64,000 nt of DNA. It comes from Boswellia sacra (lineage: Eukaryota; Streptophyta; Magnoliopsida; Sapindales; Burseraceae). Both the position numbers and the translations under genes were made by a program. Within the stretch, counting starts at the first letter, position 1; the number at the start of each line of letters is the position of its first letter. This document shows positions 1-10,859 of this stretch, one piece after another. The stretch spans positions 62,001 through 126,000 of the forward strand of contig SNVD02012978.1 in NCBI GenBank assembly GCA_013180625.2. Direction: 5' to 3'. Below the pieces are notes generated by a model. The model ran no database searches. It was not told where the DNA came from and saw only the letters and a program-made list of their open reading frames with translations.

Positions 1-84
1 ACTACTATGTAACGATTGATTAAATTTAGTCAATAAACACTTTTTAGTTTCATAAAAGAATTCTCTCCAATACTATTCTTTTCA
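1..84 (+). repeat. copia-1 5' LTR, 3' part only
   Basis: Near-identical to 6655-6738. It ends in TTTTCA a few bases before the primer-binding site. The missing part should be about 159 bp, judging from the 243-bp 3' LTR. Confidence 0.9.
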
Positions 85-87
85 ACT

Positions 88-100
88 TGGTATCAGAGCC
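88..100 (+). promoter_or_regulatory. Primer-binding site of copia-1 (initiator Met tRNA)
   Basis: TGGTATCAGAGCC, complementary to the 3' end of plant initiator-Met tRNA, directly after the 5' LTR. This is the usual minus-strand primer site of plant copia elements. Confidence 0.93.
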
Positions 101-102
101 AC

Positions 103-1135
103 ATGGCTAATTTTCCTGGAGATGAAAATTTTCCTGAAAATAATTTTACAAACCAGTTCGGTACAACAAATCCTGGAGATTCAACTGTGCAAGCTTCTCA
201 ACAACAAGGATTCTTCACTGCTTTAACTTCATCAACTCCTACGATTTCACTGCCATCTGCTCTACCTTCACTTTCTATCAAGCTAAACAGGAACAATTAT
301 GTTTTCTGGAGGTCACAAGTGCTTCCCACACTAGGTGCCTATGATCTGGAAGGTTTCATAAATGGAGATAAGTCATGTCCTCCACCTTTTATAAATGTTA
401 GTAGTCAAAATAATGCTACTGAATCTTTGAAACAGTCAAATCCTGAGTATTTTGCTTGGAAAAGAATTGATAAATTTGTCATGAGTTGGCTGCTTTCTTC
501 AATAACTGAAGCCATGTATGGATATGTTGTTAGATGTGAGTCTTCAATGAGTGTTTGGACTACTCTTGAAAGTTATTCTATACTGAGTCTAGAGCAAGAA
601 CTATGCTCTTAAAACACAAATTACAAACAACTAAGAAAGGTGCCTTGTTAATGTCAGATTATTTTCTTAAGATGAAGGAGATATCAAATACTTTGTATGC
701 TATAGGCACTGAAATCTCAGATTCTGACCTTCTGTTGCATATACTCGATGGTCTAGGTCCTGAGTATGATGCAATAGTAGTGAATATTACTTCAAAGGTT
801 GGGTTGTTATCAATTGAAGATGCACAATATCAACTGCAAGCTATGAACTTAGGCTGGCACAACATCATGCCTCACAAACAGTTAATATTGAACACAATGC
901 AAACTTAGCTAAGAGAACTTCTCAGTTTAATAATTTCAATCCAAGAGCACAATTTTCTAAGTTCTCTTATAATAACAATACTAATGTTAGAGGCAGAGTT
1001 CGAGGAAGAAATCAATATGAAGGCAAATTTTATGGTTTTGGAGGAAATAATTCTGGCAGAAATGGTGGTGATCATGCTAAGCCTGTATGTCAATTGTGTG
1101 GAAAAATATGTCATACAGCACTTAAGTGTTATCAC
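103..1135 (+). pseudogene. copia-1 gag (capsid and nucleocapsid), frameshifted
   Basis: ATG at 103 follows the primer site. The first frame (103-612) has the plant copia gag start: a polar N-terminus, then a segment with KLNRNNYVFWRSQVLPTL. The frame then shifts by -1 to 603-908, which holds LLMSDYFLKMKEISNTLYAIG. A third piece encodes the zinc knuckle CQLCGKICHTALKC at about 1087-1128; the CX2CX4HX4C spacing is kept, but the usual Gly before His is Cys. At least two frame changes and a stop near 906 make it a pseudogene. Gag would package element RNA in virus-like particles. Confidence 0.88.
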
Positions 1136-3437
1136 AGATTTGATATAAGCTTCCAGGGTAATTCAAACTCTCAAAACAACTCTCAGGTTATCAATACTCA
1201 GCAACAAAATCAATCTGGTGCTCAAGCTTTTGTTGCTACTCCAGTCACAAATGCAGAAGGCTCATGGTATTTAGACACAGGAGCCACTGACCACATCACT
1301 GCAGATATAAGTAAACTGGAAGTTAGAGAAGATTATTTAGGCACTGAGAGTGTCCAAGTGGGTAATGGTAATCTACTACCTATCTCTCGCATAGGATCTG
1401 CATCATTATATAGTTCACAAAAATCCAAGCCTTTGATTCTTAGCAGAATCTTACATATACCTCAAATAACTAAGAACTTGTTTAGTGTTTCTAAACTTGC
1501 TGCTGATAATGATGTAACAGTGCAGTTCTGTTCTTGTTTTTGTTTTATAAAGGACAAGAGCACAGGGGTTACTCTATTGGAAGGTCAACTTGAAGAAGGT
1601 TTATACAAGCTTCCTACAATAAAGTCTCAAGCAGCAATAACAGGATCAATTTCTCTGTTATCTGTTGGTAATAAGTTTTCTTCTCATAAATAACTACCCT
1701 CTCCAGTTTCTAATCCACTGTCAATGATGTCTTGTATAGTGAATAATTGCATCTCAGTTGATTGTAATACTGCCTCTTCTTCAGTACTATGGCATAAAAG
1801 GTTAGGCCATCCGAATGTACATGTTTTGGCTCATATTGGTAAACAAACTCAGTTGTTTTCAAGCAGTTTTAGAAATAAATTGGTGTGTGATTCTTGCAAG
1901 CTAGGCAAACAGTGCCATTCTTCTTATCCTTCCTCTCCAAATTGCACCAATTCTCCACTTGAAATAGTGTATGCTGATGTGTGGGGGCCTTCTTCAGTTA
2001 AGTCTATTGATGGTTACAATTACTATTTGTTGTTTGTGGATAGTTACAGCAGATACAGTTGGATATATCCACTGCATGCCAAGTCTGAGGTTTCTTCTAT
2101 TTTTCCTCAGTTTCTGTCCTTAGTAGAGAGACAATTTAACACAAAATTGATGTCTTCAGACAAATTGGGGTGGTGAATTCAGACCACTAGCTTCATTCTT
2201 GCACAATTGGGAATTATTTTTAGACACCCCTGTCCTTACATTCATCAACAAAATGGCTTAGTTGAAAGAAGACATAGGTCAATAGTAGATATTGGACTGA
2301 CCTTGTTGGCTCAAAGTGCTCTTCCATTTCAGTTTTGGTTGCATGCATTTCACACTGCTGCTTACCTTCTAAACAGGTTACCAACTCCTCTATTAGCTCA
2401 TTCTTTCCCATTTCAGACATTCTATCACAAGTTACCAGATTTTCAACTTCTAAAGGTGTTTGGCTGTGCTTGTTTTCCAAATTTAAGGCCTTATCAGTCT
2501 CACAAGTTCTCTTTTCACTCAGCAATCTGTGTTTTTGTTGGATATAGTAATTCACATAAAGGATACTTGTGCCTTCATTCTTTAGGCAGAATTTATATCT
2601 CAAAGAGTGTTGCTTTTCATGAAGATGTATTTCCATTTAAAGATGGAAAGTTTCTAGCCACTGTCAACAGGTTAGATTATCATGTTCCTCCCACATCATG
2701 GTTTCTTCCTTCTATTAGTACCAGTTCACAGGTTCTTAAAACAAATTCTCCTTCAGCAACAAGTTCTTTTCATCATTCTAATTCTCATATAACCTCTCCA
2801 GTAGTACATTCACCTCCAGCAACTTCACCTTCCACAGCTATATCAACAGCAAATTCAAATTCTCAGTTGCAAGATATCTTTACCCAGAATCATCCAAAGC
2901 CACTTACAACACAACATTCTGACTTAGCCTCTCAACCTACTGTTTTACTACAAAATCTAGATATTGTTGTTCCTAGTAATCCTCCCATTCCACACATTAC
3001 TCACAATATGACTACTCGAGCCAAGGCTGGGATTTTTAAGCCTAAAATCCATTCTACATCTTTGGTTTCTGATTCCTTCAAGACCACTGAACCTGCATCA
3101 GTTTCTGAGGCTTTGCAAAGTTCTCATTGGAAGGCAGCAATGGAGGATGAATTCAAAGCTCTTTTAGCCAATAATACCTGGTCTTTAGTGCCTTTTCAGG
3201 CTGGCATGAATGTTGTGAATTGTAAATGGGTTTTTCGTATTAAATATCATCAAGATGGGAGTATTCAAAGGTATAAGGCTCGATTAGTAGCCAAAGGTTT
3301 TCAGCAGTCTCCTGGAATTGACTACTTTGAAACTTTTAGCCCTGTCATAAAGCCTTCTACCATTAGAGTGGTTTTCTCACTTGCTGTTACATATAGCTGG
3401 GATATCCAACAGATTGATATTAACAATGCTTTCTTGA
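1136..3437 (+). pseudogene. copia-1 pol, first part: protease, integrase, start of reverse transcriptase
   Basis: Read in order: aspartic protease core WYLDTGATDHIT at about 1264-1300; the integrase zinc region with LWHKRLGHPN and CDSCKLGK (about 1780-1920); the integrase catalytic core from DVWGP (about 1975) through HQQNGLVERRHRS (about 2240); then the copia spacer and the RT N-terminus (WKAAMEDEFKALLANNTW, KARLVAKGFQQ, IDYFETFSPV). A stop near 1690 and a frame change near 2170-2207 split the integrase core. The RT reading is interrupted after IDINNAFL by the duplication at 3438-3672. Confidence 0.88.
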
Positions 3438-3672
3438 CCACTGAACCTACATCTTTGGTTTCTGATTCCTTCAAGACCACTGAACCTACATCAGTTTCTG
3501 AGGCTTTGCAAAGTTCTCATTGGAAGGCAGCAAGGGAGGATGAATTCAAAGCTCTTTTAGCCAATAATACCTGGTATTTAGCGCCTTTTCAAGATGGCAT
3601 GAATGTTGTGAATTGTGAATGGGTTTTTCGTATTAAATATCATCAAGATTGATATTAACAATGCTTTCTTGA
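3438..3672 (+). repeat. 235-bp duplicated RT segment inserted in copia-1
   Basis: Bases about 3449-3650 repeat about 3053-3255 of the same element with a few substitutions. The inserted block is flanked by 27-bp direct repeats (3411-3437 and 3646-3672) spelling the IDINNAFL codons. The 235-bp length is not a multiple of three, so it shifts the frame. This looks like template switching during reverse transcription, or unequal repair. Confidence 0.88.
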
Positions 3673-4236
3673 ATGGGGATTTGCAAGAGGATGTGTTCAT
3701 GTCACAACCAGAGGGTTTTATAGATTCCTCTCATCCCAGTTTTGTTTGCAAGCTAAACAAGTCTCTTTATGGTTTGAAGCAAGCTCCAAGAGCTTGGTTT
3801 GACAAGCTCAAAGGAGCTCTGCTTCAGTGGGGGTTTAAGATGTCATCAGCAGACACAAGCTTGTTTATTTCTAAGAAAGATGGTAAGTTGATCCTGCTAT
3901 TGGTATATGTGGATGATATATTGATAACTGGAAGTGATGCAGTGCAGTTGAGACAAGTCATTGATGATTTAAACAAGCATTTTGCTGTCAAGAACTTAGG
4001 AAGTGTGAATTATTTTCTCGGTTTTGAAGTTAAAAGAAACAAAGATTCACTTTTACTCACACAAACAAAATATGCTGCTGATCTTTTGAAGAAATACAAT
4101 ATGTTGGACTCAAAAGAGACTTCCACACCTATGGTGGCTAATCTGAAACTGTCAACAAGTGATAGTGAAGTTTTTGAAGATCCTACATTGTATAGAAGTG
4201 TCATAGGTGGCTTGCAATACTTAGCCATGTCACGAC
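3653..4236 (+). pseudogene. copia-1 pol, second part: RT palm with YVDD, up to the hAT insertion
   Basis: The frame resumes with IDINNAFLNGDLQEDVFMSQ, then KSLYGLKQAPRAWF, the catalytic LLVYVDDILITGS (about 3899-3937), and YRSVIGGLQYLAMSR. Reading stops at 4236, where hAT-1 entered, and resumes in frame in the RNase H part after 5869. The catalytic Asp pair is intact; damage comes from the upstream duplication and the transposon. Confidence 0.9.
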
Positions 4237-5861
4237 TAGGTTGGGCATTTGGCCCGCTGGGTCCGGGGCCCCGGTCGGACCCAGCCAAATGGGGCGGGGT
4301 AGGACCCGCCCCGGAGTATTATTGGGGCGGGTATGGGGCTGCAAAGTCCAAGACCCGTTCGGGGCAGGTCTGGGGCCGGGTCTTTCATCTAGACTCGTTT
4401 GACCCGCCCCGCCCCACACAGTAAAAGGTTAAAAATTAAAAAAATTAAAATATAGGGACTTCGGGAAAATTAAAAGGGGTTATTTTGTTAGCTTTTAATA
4501 TATGTGGGTTTCCAGAAAATCTGACAAACCATATAAAAATCGTTAATTATATTCAGCCCCCCAAATTCCTAATCTGATTTGAAATCCCTAACACCTCCAG
4601 TCCTCCACCTCCACGATCGATCGAACCAGCCATGATCTCCACGAACCAGCCACGATCTGCACCGTCCAGTGTCCACCGTCGTCGGTCGCGCTCTTGGACA
4701 TCTCAGTCCTCGCCTCCTCATTCGTGGTTACGTTCGATCGCGGTGAATCACGTCCGTCTCTGACTCTGTCGCGATCGCTGCCCACACGCGGTCCACCGCC
4801 TGTCTCTGTCGCGCTCGCCACGGCCTGCAGTCAGCCGCCTCCACCGCAATCGGTCATCCTCTCTGTTGCTCTGTACGTGTGACCTTATTTTGTTTTTGTT
4901 ATTTAAAGACTTGAGAAGAAATTAATTGAGGAAAGGAAAGGAATTGATACTAAAGCTAGGCCATGTGAGGGAAGTTTTTGGTAATCAGTCATTCGTAACT
5001 TTGTATGGTCTTGGTTTGGATTTCTAGTTTGTATTTCTCTTGTTTATTCCTATCATATGTTGTGTTGCTTTGGATTTTCTTATACATCTAGCAGTCTTCA
5101 AAGACAACACGAATCTAGATTAAGAAAAGAAAGAAAGAAAGAAAGAAAACGTTGCTTGAATTTTACTGCTCATCGTTATGCTCTTCTCATGTTAATACGA
5201 TTTCTTTCTTCGTGACTTATAAAATAATACACATTTATCAAATAAATCTGTTTATTTCATAATGAAATTCATGGACACCGTAATTTATTTTTTTTGTTAT
5301 CGAGGTATTTCCTCTGCTTAATCTGTTTATTTCTTCTGAAATTTGGCCTCTGGTTTTGTTAGATTAAGATTGTATAATTGTATTATGAGTTGGTTAGTTT
5401 ATGTGTTAAGTATGGGTGGCTAAAAAAAAACAATTAAGTGATTTCTGTTTGTTTTTTAGATGGTACTTGGAATCTTGGTTCACTAATGAATGAATGAATC
5501 AAGTCTTTAGATGCTTATATATTTTTTTTATTTTTGTTTTTGTGAGTATTATGCACTTATTGAGTTAATTAGCTGATTTTATTGATGTGTTGGTATCGTT
5601 TATTTGTTGGATTGTTGTTTACTAGGGATAGACATAATTATATTTAAATTTAATGGAAGTTTATAAGGAAAATATGAAAAAAATTGTAAATAGGTGGGGT
5701 GGGGCAGGGCGGGTATGGGGCCATTGAATTTTTTTTAGCCCTGCCCCGCCCCGCCCCGTTCAGGGGCAATGGGGCGGGGCGGGGCAAAAACAAACTCAGC
5801 GGGGCGGGGATGGATATCCCCTGCCCCGTACCCGCCCCGCCCCGCCCCGGTTCCATCCCTA
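4237..5861. mobile_element. hAT-1: non-autonomous hAT DNA transposon nested in copia-1
   Basis: 1625 bp flanked by a perfect 8-bp target duplication GTCACGAC (4229-4236 and 5862-5869). The ends read TAGGTTGGGCAT... and ...GGTTCCATCCCTA, short imperfect inverted repeats of the TAGGG type. Both subterminal zones are rich in GGGGCGGGG/CCCCGCCCC repeats (4255-4420 and 5695-5855). The interior is AT-rich apart from a GC-rich patch at 4560-4880. No transposase reading frame is present. Removing element plus one target copy restores the copia frame across the junction, so the boundaries are firm. Confidence 0.93.
4560..4885. other. GC-rich segment inside hAT-1, possible captured DNA
   Basis: About 325 bp with many CG dinucleotides (CGATCGATCGAACC, TCGCGATCGCTGCC), unlike the AT-rich sequence on either side. 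Short open frames exist on both strands but no domain is recognised. It could be captured promoter or 5'-UTR DNA, or ancestral element sequence. Confidence 0.4.
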
Positions 5862-5869
5862 GTCACGAC

Positions 5870-6483
5870 CTGATATTTCATTTGCTGTCAACAAGCTTAG
5901 TCAATTCCTACATTCACCAACAATTATGCAATGGCAGGCATGCAAGAGGCTACTAAGTCATATTAAAGGAACTCTTCATTATGGCTTACTTTTCAAACCA
6001 ATGAAGTCATTCAATCTAAATGGGTATAGTGATGCTAACTGGGCAAGTTCAATTGATGATAGAAAGTCAACTTTAGGTTGTTGTGTGTATCTTGACAACA
6101 ATCTAATCTACTGGTCATCCAAGAAACAGAAAGTTGTTGCTAGATCTTCTACTGAGTCAGAATATAGAGCATTATCACAAGCTGCAACAGAAGTTATTTG
6201 GCTACAAGGATTATTGAAGGAAATAGGATTCAAACTACAAGAAATTCCTATTATGTGGTGTGACAATAAGAGTGCTGGTTCATTAGCAGCAAATCCAGTA
6301 TTTCATGCAAGAACCAAACACATAGAAGTTGATGTCCATTTTATTAGAGAAAAAGTAGTGTCACAGCAACTGATTGTCAAGCATATATCCACAGAGTTTC
6401 AAGTAGCAAGATTTAACGTGTTAAGAGAAGACTTAAATATTGTTTCCAGCAACAAGTTTGCTGCTCAAGAAGATATAGTCAAA
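5870..6483 (+). pseudogene. copia-1 pol, last part: RNase H
   Basis: Continues copia pol after hAT-1. Recognisable copia RNase H motifs: GYSDANWASSIDDRKSTLG (about 6026-6081), the conserved STESEYRAL, WCDNKSAGSLAANP and ARTKHIEVDVHFIREKV. The C-terminus is altered after EFQVARF. It would degrade the RNA strand of the hybrid during cDNA synthesis. Confidence 0.9.
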
Positions 6484-6485
6484 CT

Positions 6486-6738
6486 TGCAGGGGAATGTTA
6501 AGATGAAAATTAATTAGTCAGTTAGTTAGAATCAGTTAGCTAGTTAGTAGCTTCTTGCTATGGGTTCACGTGACTGATTTTGTTATGCCAGCTCAGCTGG
6601 AGTTAGTTACAGAATTTGTTACACATGTAATCTGATGTATATATATAAGGCTCTACTACTATGTAATGATTGATTAAATTTAGTCAATAAACACTTTTCA
6701 GTTTCATAAAAGAATTCTCTCCAATACTATTCTTTTCA
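6486..6738 (+). repeat. copia-1 polypurine tract and 3' LTR
   Basis: A polypurine tract (GCAGGGGAA, about 6488-6495) precedes the LTR, which begins TGTTAAGATG at 6496 and ends TTTTCA at 6738 (243 bp). It contains a TATA-like run at about 6640-6648. The last 84 bases match the window start. Confidence 0.9.
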
Positions 6739-6740
6739 AC

Positions 6741-6970
6741 TGGAAGAAGAAAGCAGGTTCTTCTCCTTCCACGTAAGTACCTTTCCATTTCCCAATTTCA
6801 CTTCATTTCTTCACCTTCTTTACCCTTTTGATTTCATGCCTTTTCGCTTCCTTATTTGCCTTTTTCAATCTCTGCCTCCTCGTCTCCATTTTCTCACGAT
6901 TTTTTGTGTTCGTTTGAGGCATAATATGAGTTTCTTTTCGTTTGAAATTGGATGAATGTTGGTGTTCTAG
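6741..6970. other. Sequence flanking copia-1, no gene identified
   Basis: Purine- then pyrimidine-rich sequence including CACGTAAGTACC (about 6770), which looks like a 5' splice site after a short purine-rich leader, so this may be the remains of a 5'-UTR exon and intron. No coding frame supports it. Confidence 0.3.
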
Positions 6971-7257
6971 GTATGTTGATTTTGATTGATTGGATGATAT
7001 GGCTATGTTGAATTTGATCGTTGAATTGGATTTTGTTAATTTTTTGCGTTTGTTTTCTATGTTTTTAGATTTGGGTATGTCGATTTTGATTGATGGAATG
7101 ATCTGGGTGTATTGAATTTTATTTTGTTAATTTTTTGTTTTTGTTTTTGGTGTTTTTATGATCTTGGTATGTTGATTTTGATTGATTGAATGATCTGGGT
7201 ATGTTGAATTTGATTTTGTTAATTTTTTGTTTTTGTTTTTTTATTTTTTATGATCTA
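6971..7257 (+). repeat. Tandem repeat, about 3 copies of a ~93-104-bp unit
   Basis: Units start at 6971, 7075 and 7168 with GTATGTTGATTTTGATTGAT and each ends in a T-rich run after TTTTGTTAATTTTTTG. A fourth unit is cut short near 7258. Units differ by a few substitutions and small length changes. Not coding. Confidence 0.8.
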
Positions 7258-7926
7258 GGAATGCTGAATTTGATAACAAAAAAAAAAAGAACAGAAAATT
7301 TGCTGGTTTGTTGTTAAAGCAGAGTTCAATTTGATGAAACTTGAAGGAAATGAAGAATATAAGGGATGATCGTTAAGTATGGTCGTCGTCGTCATTGTCA
7401 TAGTCGTTGGTGAGGTGCGCGTGAAGTCGGTGACTGGGGACAAACGGCTACCAAGAGAGGCTGTCATGAAAGAGAGGAGAATTTTTTTAATTTTAATAAT
7501 TATGTTAAATAATTTTATGTTAGTGTAAGGGTATTTGAGGTATTTCATTACATAGTAAACGGGATTTTGATAATTACAATTAGAATGAAAGAAAAAGTAA
7601 AGGTATTTTAGTAATTTCGATTAAAATAGATAAAAAATGATGCCATTTAACAAAAAAATATAACAGAATTAAGGATGGTTCATGATTAATTGCTCAAAAG
7701 GTACATATATATAAAAGTGTAAAAGGTATATTTTTATGTAATATTATAAAAGATAAAAGTCCTTTGTGATATTATCCCAATTTTTTTGGTGGTCATTGAG
7801 CAAGATCCATGGTTTTCAAACATCAGTCAAAAAGGAAGACGTATAGATTGCTAGATGATCCACTCAACAAAGGTGGCGATGACAGCTATCTCATGGGAAT
7901 GAGTAGCCCTGTAGTGCTTGTGTAAG
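7258..7926. other. AT-rich intergenic DNA
   Basis: Contains an A-run at 7278-7290 and a short CGTCGTCGTCATTG stretch (about 7383). No supported gene, and no boundaries of a mobile element could be fixed. Confidence 0.4.
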
Positions 7927-7934
7927 CACGTGAG

Positions 7935-8840
7935 TAGGAATGGCAAAATCCAGGGCCGATGGTCCTCAGCCTCGACCCCGGCCATCAATTGCAAACCTTG
8001 ATCCCGAAAAATTTTCCGAAATTTTTTTTCCGGGTCAGGGGCCGGGTTTTCAAATAACCTGGGATTAAAACCTGGGTTGTGTAATTTTTTTTTTGATTTG
8101 TTTCTCTCAATTTTATATTTATATAGCAAGCAAATTTTGGTGCGAAGTGGGCTACAGCCCAGTGACGTCTTATCATGCATGTTGCTTCATATGTACCGGG
8201 TTCAAATCCTTTGTATAGCATTTTTCTTCATTGAATTTATTTAAAGAGGTAATATATCTATATATTGTACCTATAACCACCACAAAGTGGCATCGCCCAA
8301 TGGTGTTATGCCTTATATTGTCCATGGCGGATCAGGTTTGAGTCTTTCCAATTCCAACTCATTTAATTTATTTTACAAAGATGATTTTGGGACTGTCATG
8401 TGGCTAATTGCACATACAATGTAGATTGTTGCCTCCTTTAGTTTATGTTAGGTATTTATATAATAAAAAGCCCTTTTTTATTTTTTTATACTTTGGTTTT
8501 TTTACACAAATTAGGGATTTACAAAAATATAAATGACAAATGAGGTATACAAATTTTTAATTTAGGTGGGCTGAACTGGGCCTTGGTTTGGATTGCGTTG
8601 TCTTGTTGGGCTGTTATAAATTGCTTTAGTAAAATAGTTTCTAGGTTTAGGTGTTATATTTAAGAATGCAATTTTTATGGATTAAATTGATATTGTTTTA
8701 TAATTTATTTATGTACCCCGGGTTTAATTCCGGGTCCCTGGCCCCGACCGGGGTAGAAATTTTCTCCCCGACCTCGGCTAAATTTCTCGATTTTCTGGGT
8801 TATTACTTGACCCCGGACGTTCGGATTTTTTGGATCCCTA
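7935..8840. mobile_element. hAT-2: non-autonomous hAT element
   Basis: 906 bp flanked by 8-bp target copies CACGTGAG (7927-7934) and CATGTGAG (8841-8848), with one difference. Ends: TAGGAATGGCAAAATCC... and ...GGATTTTTTGGATCCCTA, imperfect inverted repeats of the same type as hAT-1. Subterminal sequence is rich in CCCCGG/CCGGGG motifs on both sides. No transposase frame. Two tRNA-like stretches lie inside (8140-8215 and 8283-8350). Confidence 0.85.
8140..8350 (+). other. Two tRNA-like (SINE-like) modules inside hAT-2
   Basis: GGGTTCAAATCCT at about 8199-8211 fits the pol III B-box consensus, and an A-box-like stretch (CAGCCCAGTGAC) lies about 50 bases upstream. A second, similar arrangement has TGGCATCGCCCAATGG (about 8288) and GGTTTGAGTCT (about 8335). 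I cannot fold a full cloverleaf, so these are not called tRNA genes; a SINE or tRNA fragment carried by the transposon is the simplest reading. Confidence 0.35.
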
Positions 8841-8848
8841 CATGTGAG

Positions 8849-9935
8849 TAGGGGCTAAAACTAAAAAAGATTTGAGTTTTTATTTTTAAATTTAAATAAT
8901 AAATTATATTTATTTGATATATTTTTATAAATTTCAAATTATTTTATAAATAAATATGTTTTATTTTGAGGATTTAATTCAAGAACAAATTTCAAAATTA
9001 GAAGTTTTTGAAATAATAAAATATTATTCTCTACATAAGGCATTACTATAAGTAATTTATATAGAAATTGCTAGAATTGATTTAAAGAACAAAAAAAATT
9101 GATTTTAAATATTAATAATTACATATTACAAATTAATAATATACATGTGCTTATTTTGATCATTTCAACATAATAAAAGTTACAAAAATAACAATCCTTA
9201 AAACATTTATCTCACTTTTGAAAAGCATAACTTTTAAAAGTGGTTTACCAAACACCTTTTAACTTATTGTATAAGCTGATTATTTTTTTAACATAGTAAA
9301 AGCTACTCAATTACAGCAAAAACAATTCCAAATTGGCCCCTTAATCTTAAAAATTCATTATAAGAAAAAAGAGAGAGAAATTATACCTCTTAAGTTTATT
9401 TTAATTAAATACTATTTTTAGGGCATAAAGAAGAATTGTATTTTTAAAATTTAAGATACTATAGGGATTTATTAAAATATTATAATTTTCCAAAACTATA
9501 AAAATTTTGTTATTTTTAATTGGTTGTGTTAAATATTTTGTTATTTTTAATTGGTTGTGTAAATAATATATGTTGAACATTTTTTAGATCTAAGCGTGTA
9601 GCCGTGTACACTTTTTGCAAACAATGTCAAATAGAGGGGTAGTTCCATGATCTATTACATGTTAATTATTTTCAACAAATTTGGAGGGGCTCAAATAGTT
9701 TAGGCTAGAGTATATATTACAATCAATAATGCTACACTTGCCAAGTAATCTACATACAATGTTTTTTTACAAAGTTGATGTAACATCAAGTGAATGAAAA
9801 GATGAAATAACAAACTCCAATAGTTAAGAAGCAATTAGTAATTTTATGTTGACATTGCATGAGAACTCAAACTTAGAAAAAGTATTTACATGGGACAAGT
9901 TAAGTTCCAAAATTTATTTAGTATGCTCCATAATT
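8849..9935. other. AT-rich intergenic DNA
   Basis: Very AT-rich. A ~28-bp direct repeat (TATTTTTAATTGGTTGTGT) occurs twice near 9510-9560. No gene seen. Confidence 0.4.
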
Positions 9936-10859
9936 ATTTGTCGAGAGTATGCTCTAGTACTTGATGTTTCATCAGCTAACTATGGTGTTGGCATGTCGGT
10001 AGATTGATCAAAGTCCGTCTCTTGGCATGCTCACTTTCATTCTACTCCCAAAGGAAAGTGTTGGTTGTTGAGGTGCTGAAAGAGTAACTGAATAACTAGT
10101 AAGCATAAGAACTACTGTTGCCATTGTAGGTCTCTGAGCTGGATCCTCCTGCATGGACGCATAAAAAGCTCATACGAATGCATCCAATGACTTCATTTCT
10201 TGAGTAAGAATTTGTTAAAGTTGGATTCAACATTTCCAACGGTGTATTATCCCTCCAATGTTTCCATACTTGCAAAAAATATATATCATCATAATTGATA
10301 AAGTTGCATTCTACCTCTTTTTTCCCCACTCCTTTACTTTTTGTAAAAATAGTGGATCTAACAAAGGAGAAAAGTACATATATATACGTTGCTTAGCTCA
10401 TTAGATCATCAACACCATCTGTTTGATAGAAACTGCTGTTACTCTTGCTAGTAATAATCTCTATAACTAGGACACCAAAGTTGTACACATCAGATTTCAC
10501 ACTGTACTTTCTATGCATAGCATATACTGGAGCCATGTAACCATTGTAAAGCAGAAACTGTGTTAGCAAATATACAATAAGGGATCTTAATGTTGATATT
10601 TATTAAATAATTATTTCTAAAGTGATGGATACACTCGATAAAGCATGCATCAAACGGAAGAGATGTTAGAGACACATTGCAAATTTATTTTGTTGAATTC
10701 CAAGGAGAAATTTGTAAATTGTCATAACTAAAATTTTCTTTTTTCATTTTCAACAATTTAATAAGTAAAGGCAATTATTTACGAATTCATCACTCCTCAT
10801 CATCCAAATCTAGTAACAGAATAAAAACTTACTCTGTCCCAACAATTTGGCTTGTATTT

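Larger units (their letters stand above)
1..6738 (+). mobile_element. copia-1: Ty1/copia LTR retrotransposon, defective, 5' end outside window
   Basis: The order LTR, initiator-Met primer site, gag with zinc knuckle, protease, integrase, reverse transcriptase, RNase H, polypurine tract, LTR is that of plant Ty1/copia. The partial 5' LTR (1-84) and the matching part of the 3' LTR (6655-6738) differ at only about 2 of 84 positions, which suggests a fairly recent insertion. Coding is broken near 600, 908-1090, 1690 and 2170, by a 235-bp insertion in RT and by a nested hAT at 4237-5861. It cannot move by itself. The 5' target duplication lies off the window, so insertion-site symmetry cannot be tested. 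Confidence 0.95.

Noticed and set aside
4588..4882. Overlapping open frames in the GC-rich part of hAT-1
   Set aside because: Low-complexity Ser/Pro/Arg-rich readings on both strands, no family match; produced by base composition.
5650..5956. Gly/Pro/Ala-rich open frames near the right end of hAT-1
   Set aside because: They translate the GGGGCGGGG subterminal repeats and run across the transposon border.
8190..8220. Functional tRNA gene
   Set aside because: Only the T-arm-like B box is convincing; no complete cloverleaf or anticodon arm could be drawn.
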